A stretch of 64,000 nucleotides of DNA. It comes from an uncultured Anaerolineae bacterium. GTDB taxonomy: Bacteria; Chloroflexota; Anaerolineae; J036; Brachytrichaceae. The notes below the pieces were generated by a model that was given only the letters and a program-made list of their open reading frames with translations, was not told where the DNA came from and did not search any database. Below are positions 61,181 to 64,000 of this stretch, piece by piece. Position 1 is the first letter of the stretch. Every line of letters begins with the position of its first letter. The stretch spans positions 62,001 to 126,000 of the forward strand of contig CALGMA010000004.1 in assembly GCA_937959265.1 (NCBI GenBank), given 5' to 3'. A program made the position numbers and the translations under genes.

Positions 61181-63790
61181 TCAGCTTGCGTCGCTGACTG
61201 CCTCGCGATGCTTCCAGAATTCGGACACCTTCTCGGCCAGCAAGGGATGCTTCGCTAACTCTGGATCGTGCTCGAGCAGCTTCTCGGCTTGCGCGCGCGC
61301 CGCGTCCAACAAGTCGCGGTCGCTCACGCTGACCAGCTTGAGCTCGGGGTCGCCGCTTTGGCGAGTGCCGAAGAACTCGCCCGGGCCTCGAATCTCCAGG
61401 TCAATCTCGGCCAGCTTGAAGCCGTCCTGGGTGTTCACGATCGCCTGCAGGCGCTGGTCGCCGATGGCCGAGCCGGTGTCGGCGATCAGCAGGCAGTAGG
61501 ACTTGTGCTCGCCGCGGCCGACGCGCCCGCGGAATTGGTGCAGTTGCGCCAGGCCGAAGCGGTTCGCGCCTTCGATCAGCATGACCGTCGCGTTCGGCAC
61601 GTCAATGCCCACTTCGACGACCGAGGTGGAGACGAGGATATGCGTCTCACCGCTGGCGAAGGCGCGCATGGCTTGCTCCTTTTCTGCCGGCTTCATCTTG
61701 CCGTGCAGCAAGCCCAGCTTGAGCGTCGGGAACACCTCGCGCTGCAGGCGCGCGTGCTCTTCCACTGCTGCCTTGGCCTCGATCTTGTCCGACTCTTCGA
61801 CGAGCGGGCAGATGATGAAGGCTTGCCGGCCTTGCTCGACCTGGTGTTGCACAAAGCGGTACGCGCGCTCACGCTCGGCAGGGATGAACCAGTGCGTTTC
61901 GATCGGTTGACGGCCGGGTGGCATCTCGTCGAGCACTGTGTTGTCCAGGTCGCCGTAGAGCGTGAGCGCCAGGGTGCGCGGGATGGGCGTTGCCGTCATC
62001 ACCAGCGTGTGGGGATTCAACGCGCCGCCTTTTTGCCGCAGCGCCGTTCGCTGCAACACGCCGAAGCGATGTTGCTCGTCCACCACCACCAGCCCCAGGT
62101 TCTGGAACGATACGGCTTCCTGGATCAAGGCGTGTGTGCCGATCACGACGTGGATGCTGCCGTCGGCCAGTCCGTCGTAGATGGCGCGCTTTTCGCTGGG
62201 CTTCGTGCTGCCCGTCAGCAATGCCAGCGTGATCGGAGCAGTAGCCCCGCGTTCGGCGAAGCCGTCAAACAGGCGCTTAACGGTTTTGTAGTGTTGCTCG
62301 GCCAGGATTTCGGTCGGCGCCATCATGGCCGATTGCGCGCCCAAGCCGGCGGCCAGCGCCATGCCCAACGCGGCGACCACGGTCTTGCCGGAGCCGACAT
62401 CGCCTTGTAGCAACCGGTGCATGGCATTGGGTTGGCCCAGGTCTTTGATGATGGCATGCAGGGCGCGTTGTTGCGCGCCGGTGAGCTGATAAGGCAGGGC
62501 GGCGATCAGCCGATCGAGCATGGCCGGATCGGCGTGCAGGGGCTGCGCCGGCTCCTGGCGCCAAATCTGGCGTTGGCGCAGCACGGCCAACTGGAGCGTG
62601 AACAGTTCGTCGAAGGCCAGCCGGCGGCGCGCGCGCTCCTGCGACTTCATGGAACGTGGAAAGTGGATTTCGCGCAGCGCTTCGGCGATCGGCATGAGTC
62701 CGAGTTCGTTGCGCACCTCCTCCGGCAGATGCTCGGGCACGCGCGAGGGCCAGTATTCGACCATGCGCTTCATCACCCGGCGCAACAGCAGCGGCTGCAG
62801 TCCCTCGGTCAGACGGTACACCGGCACGATGCTGCCGCCAGTGATCCATTCGCGCTCAGCCGGCTCGTAGGTGGGGTTCTGGAAGGTCAACCGGCCCAGA
62901 TACTCGGTCACCTTGCCGCTGATGACGATCTCTCGCCCGACCGCCAACTGCTTCATCAGGTTGTCTGCGTAGCGCTCGCTGGTGAACCAACTGCACTCGA
63001 TGGCGCCCGACGTGTCCTCGATCACCGCGCGCACGATGATCAAGTTGCTCTTGGTGCGGTGTTTGCGCACCGACGCAATGCGTCCGATGATGGTGACTTG
63101 CTCGCCGTAAAAGAGCTGGTTGATCGTCTTCAGCGCGCTGTAATCATCGTAGCGCGTCGGGAAGTAATACAGCAGGTCACGGATGGTATGCACGCCGAGG
63201 CGGGCTAGCTTCTGCGCGTTGAAATCGCCGATGCCGGCGATCTTGGTTACCGGCGCGTCCAGGCCCAGGCCTGCTTCGCGCGGACTGAGGGGGCGCGTCT
63301 CCGGGCGCGGACGTTGTGCCTGCCGCTCCACCAGCTGCGGCGGCTCGGCGTGCTGGGTGGGCGCAGCGCCGGCGGGTGGCGTGGTCATGACGACCGGCGC
63401 AATCTCCACCGGTGGCATTTCGAAGTTTGTGGAAGCCTGATTCTCCGTTGCAAACTTAATCGCTCCTTCGCTGGGGCGCTGTAGCGAGGGATGGCCGGGG
63501 GTGTCCTTGGCGCGCGCCTGCGCCGGGCTACGCAGGACGGGCGAGCGTAGCCGGGTCATCAACGCGTCCAGCGCCGCGCGGCGGTGCGCTTCATCGGCAG
63601 AGGCGCTGTAGTCGCACATTTCCTGCGCGATCGTCTCGGCCCAGTCGGGATCAATATCGTTGCGCGCGGCGTCGGCCAGCCAGGCGGCAGCAAACGACTG
63701 CAGGCCGCGCGTGACTGCTTTGTCATGATAGCCGGTCTGCGCTTCGAGCCTGAGAATTTTGAGGAGCTTTTCGGTCGCTTGGTTTGGCAT
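61181..63790 (-). CDS. recG: ATP-dependent DNA helicase RecG
   Basis: An 869-residue SF2 helicase for stalled forks and branch migration. The wedge/OB domain begins near residue 185 (GIGDFNAQKLARLGVHTIRD). Walker A is LLQGDVGSGKTVVAALGMAL, the DExH box VVDEQHRFGVLQR, motif III VMTATPIPRTL, and motif VI QFRGRVGRGEHKSYC. Residues 1-180 are an extra N-terminal region, helical then Pro-rich, beyond E. coli RecG (693 aa). ATG 63790 is preferred to TTG 63799. Confidence 0.96.
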   Translation of the reverse strand: MPNQATEKLLKILRLEAQTGYHDKAVTRGLQSFAAAWLADAARNDIDPDWAETIAQEMCDYSASADEAHRRAALDALMTRLRSPVLRSPAQARAKDTPGHPSLQRPSEGAIKFATENQASTNFEMPPVEIAPVVMTTPPAGAAPTQHAEPPQLVERQAQRPRPETRPLSPREAGLGLDAPVTKIAGIGDFNAQKLARLGVHTIRDLLYYFPTRYDDYSALKTINQLFYGEQVTIIGRIASVRKHRTKSNLIIVRAVIEDTSGAIECSWFTSERYADNLMKQLAVGREIVISGKVTEYLGRLTFQNPTYEPAEREWITGGSIVPVYRLTEGLQPLLLRRVMKRMVEYWPSRVPEHLPEEVRNELGLMPIAEALREIHFPRSMKSQERARRRLAFDELFTLQLAVLRQRQIWRQEPAQPLHADPAMLDRLIAALPYQLTGAQQRALHAIIKDLGQPNAMHRLLQGDVGSGKTVVAALGMALAAGLGAQSAMMAPTEILAEQHYKTVKRLFDGFAERGATAPITLALLTGSTKPSEKRAIYDGLADGSIHVVIGTHALIQEAVSFQNLGLVVVDEQHRFGVLQRTALRQKGGALNPHTLVMTATPIPRTLALTLYGDLDNTVLDEMPPGRQPIETHWFIPAERERAYRFVQHQVEQGRQAFIICPLVEESDKIEAKAAVEEHARLQREVFPTLKLGLLHGKMKPAEKEQAMRAFASGETHILVSTSVVEVGIDVPNATVMLIEGANRFGLAQLHQFRGRVGRGEHKSYCLLIADTGSAIGDQRLQAIVNTQDGFKLAEIDLEIRGPGEFFGTRQSGDPELKLVSVSDRDLLDAARAQAEKLLEHDPELAKHPLLAEKVSEFWKHREAVSDAS

Positions 63791-63897
63791 GGCGTGCAAA
63801 GCGTACTACCCATCGCGTGTCGCGCATCACGCCATGCGCAATACGCGATACCTGGCATGCAACGTGGATACGTAATTTGCCGAGATTATACGTGCGG

Positions 63898-64000
63898 CTA
63901 CTCGTTCACGATGACCACGCCGAGGCCCATCGGCCCGAAGTGCGCACCAATGACTGGCGTGACGAGCACCGGGGTGGGCGGCTCGATGGGGGCGATTGGC
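63898..64000 (-). CDS. DegV-family fatty-acid-binding protein (C-terminal end only)
   Basis: The last 34 codons read PPTPVLVTPVIGAHFGPMGL and GVVIVNE before TAG at 63898-63900. TPVIGAHFGPM...GVV is the C-terminal signature of DegV/EDD proteins, which present fatty acids to the FakA/FakB kinase. The gene continues past the window end. It lies 107 bp upstream of recG on the same strand. Confidence 0.82.
   Translation of the reverse strand, partial: PIAPIEPPTPVLVTPVIGAHFGPMGLGVVIVNE

Overview
The window is one continuous stretch of a GC-rich (roughly 60%) bacterial chromosome, densely coded on both strands. I infer a member of the Chloroflexota, probably Anaerolineae-like. The reasons are the mix of an nSTAND/WD40 protein with an effector-associated-domain partner, a choice-of-anchor-Q beta-helix protein, SPFH-NfeD next to PspA, menaquinone genes (menA-menG), a CrtA-like oxygenase, a CIRCE-controlled groESL, and spacers carrying degenerate 7-bp repeats. 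This placement rests on gene content, not on a phylogenetic marker.

Layout. 0-7.2 kb, minus strand: tgt (cut by the window edge)-rsmI, hisB-hisC-EamA transporter-hisG, sucC without sucD, and cinA. 7.5-8.6 kb: purK with a strong terminator. 8.7-12.1 kb, minus: a membrane-stress group, SPFH protein-NfeD, an uncharacterised membrane/coiled-coil protein, and PspA. 12.4-17.2 kb, plus: DUF4349 lipoprotein, glycerate kinase, threonine dehydratase, flavin reductase, trpA. 17.2-23.3 kb is a scarred accessory region: a GH32 glycosidase is reduced to a 5' scrap after trpA and a 3' scrap 4 kb away, with an XRE-TPR regulator, a beta-helix surface protein, a binding-module gene with an in-frame TGA and a fragment of an FAH-family gene between them. 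A TetR regulator and a twice frame-shifted yceI follow.

23.4-25.7 kb: small membrane protein, VOC protein, MDR dehydrogenase. 25.8-33.6 kb is the most interesting block: a PknB-type membrane kinase, a secreted protein, an EAD-domain protein and a 1451-residue nSTAND NTPase with two seven-bladed WD40 propellers, all on one strand and tightly packed at the 3' end. It looks like an NTP-dependent signalling or biological-conflict system. 33.7-38.5 kb: family-4 uracil-DNA glycosylase, menA-menG, secreted proteins. 38.6-40.9 kb: CIRCE-groES-groEL, terminator, tRNA-Ser(GGA). 41-46 kb: CrtA-like protein, DUF6438 protein and a Mn/Zn ABC importer under two MntR/DtxR-type boxes. It converges on an ArsR-GDCCVxC protein-P1B ATPase efflux operon (46.1-48.9 kb). 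49-52.5 kb: two L,D-transpeptidases, an iron-type alcohol dehydrogenase and a small membrane protein. 52.6-56.8 kb: fragments of a LuxR regulator and an FG-GAP protein, amylosucrase, a lipoprotein and a polysaccharide deacetylase. 56.9-64 kb, minus: BI-1 protein, GT-C-like membrane protein, coiled-coil protein-coaD, recG and the 3' end of degV.

The sucrose theme (intact amylosucrase, dead GH32), the metal import/export pair, and repeated start-proximal TANNNT boxes (leaderless transcripts) are the main cross-cutting signals. I saw no CRISPR array, rRNA, integrase or intact insertion sequence.
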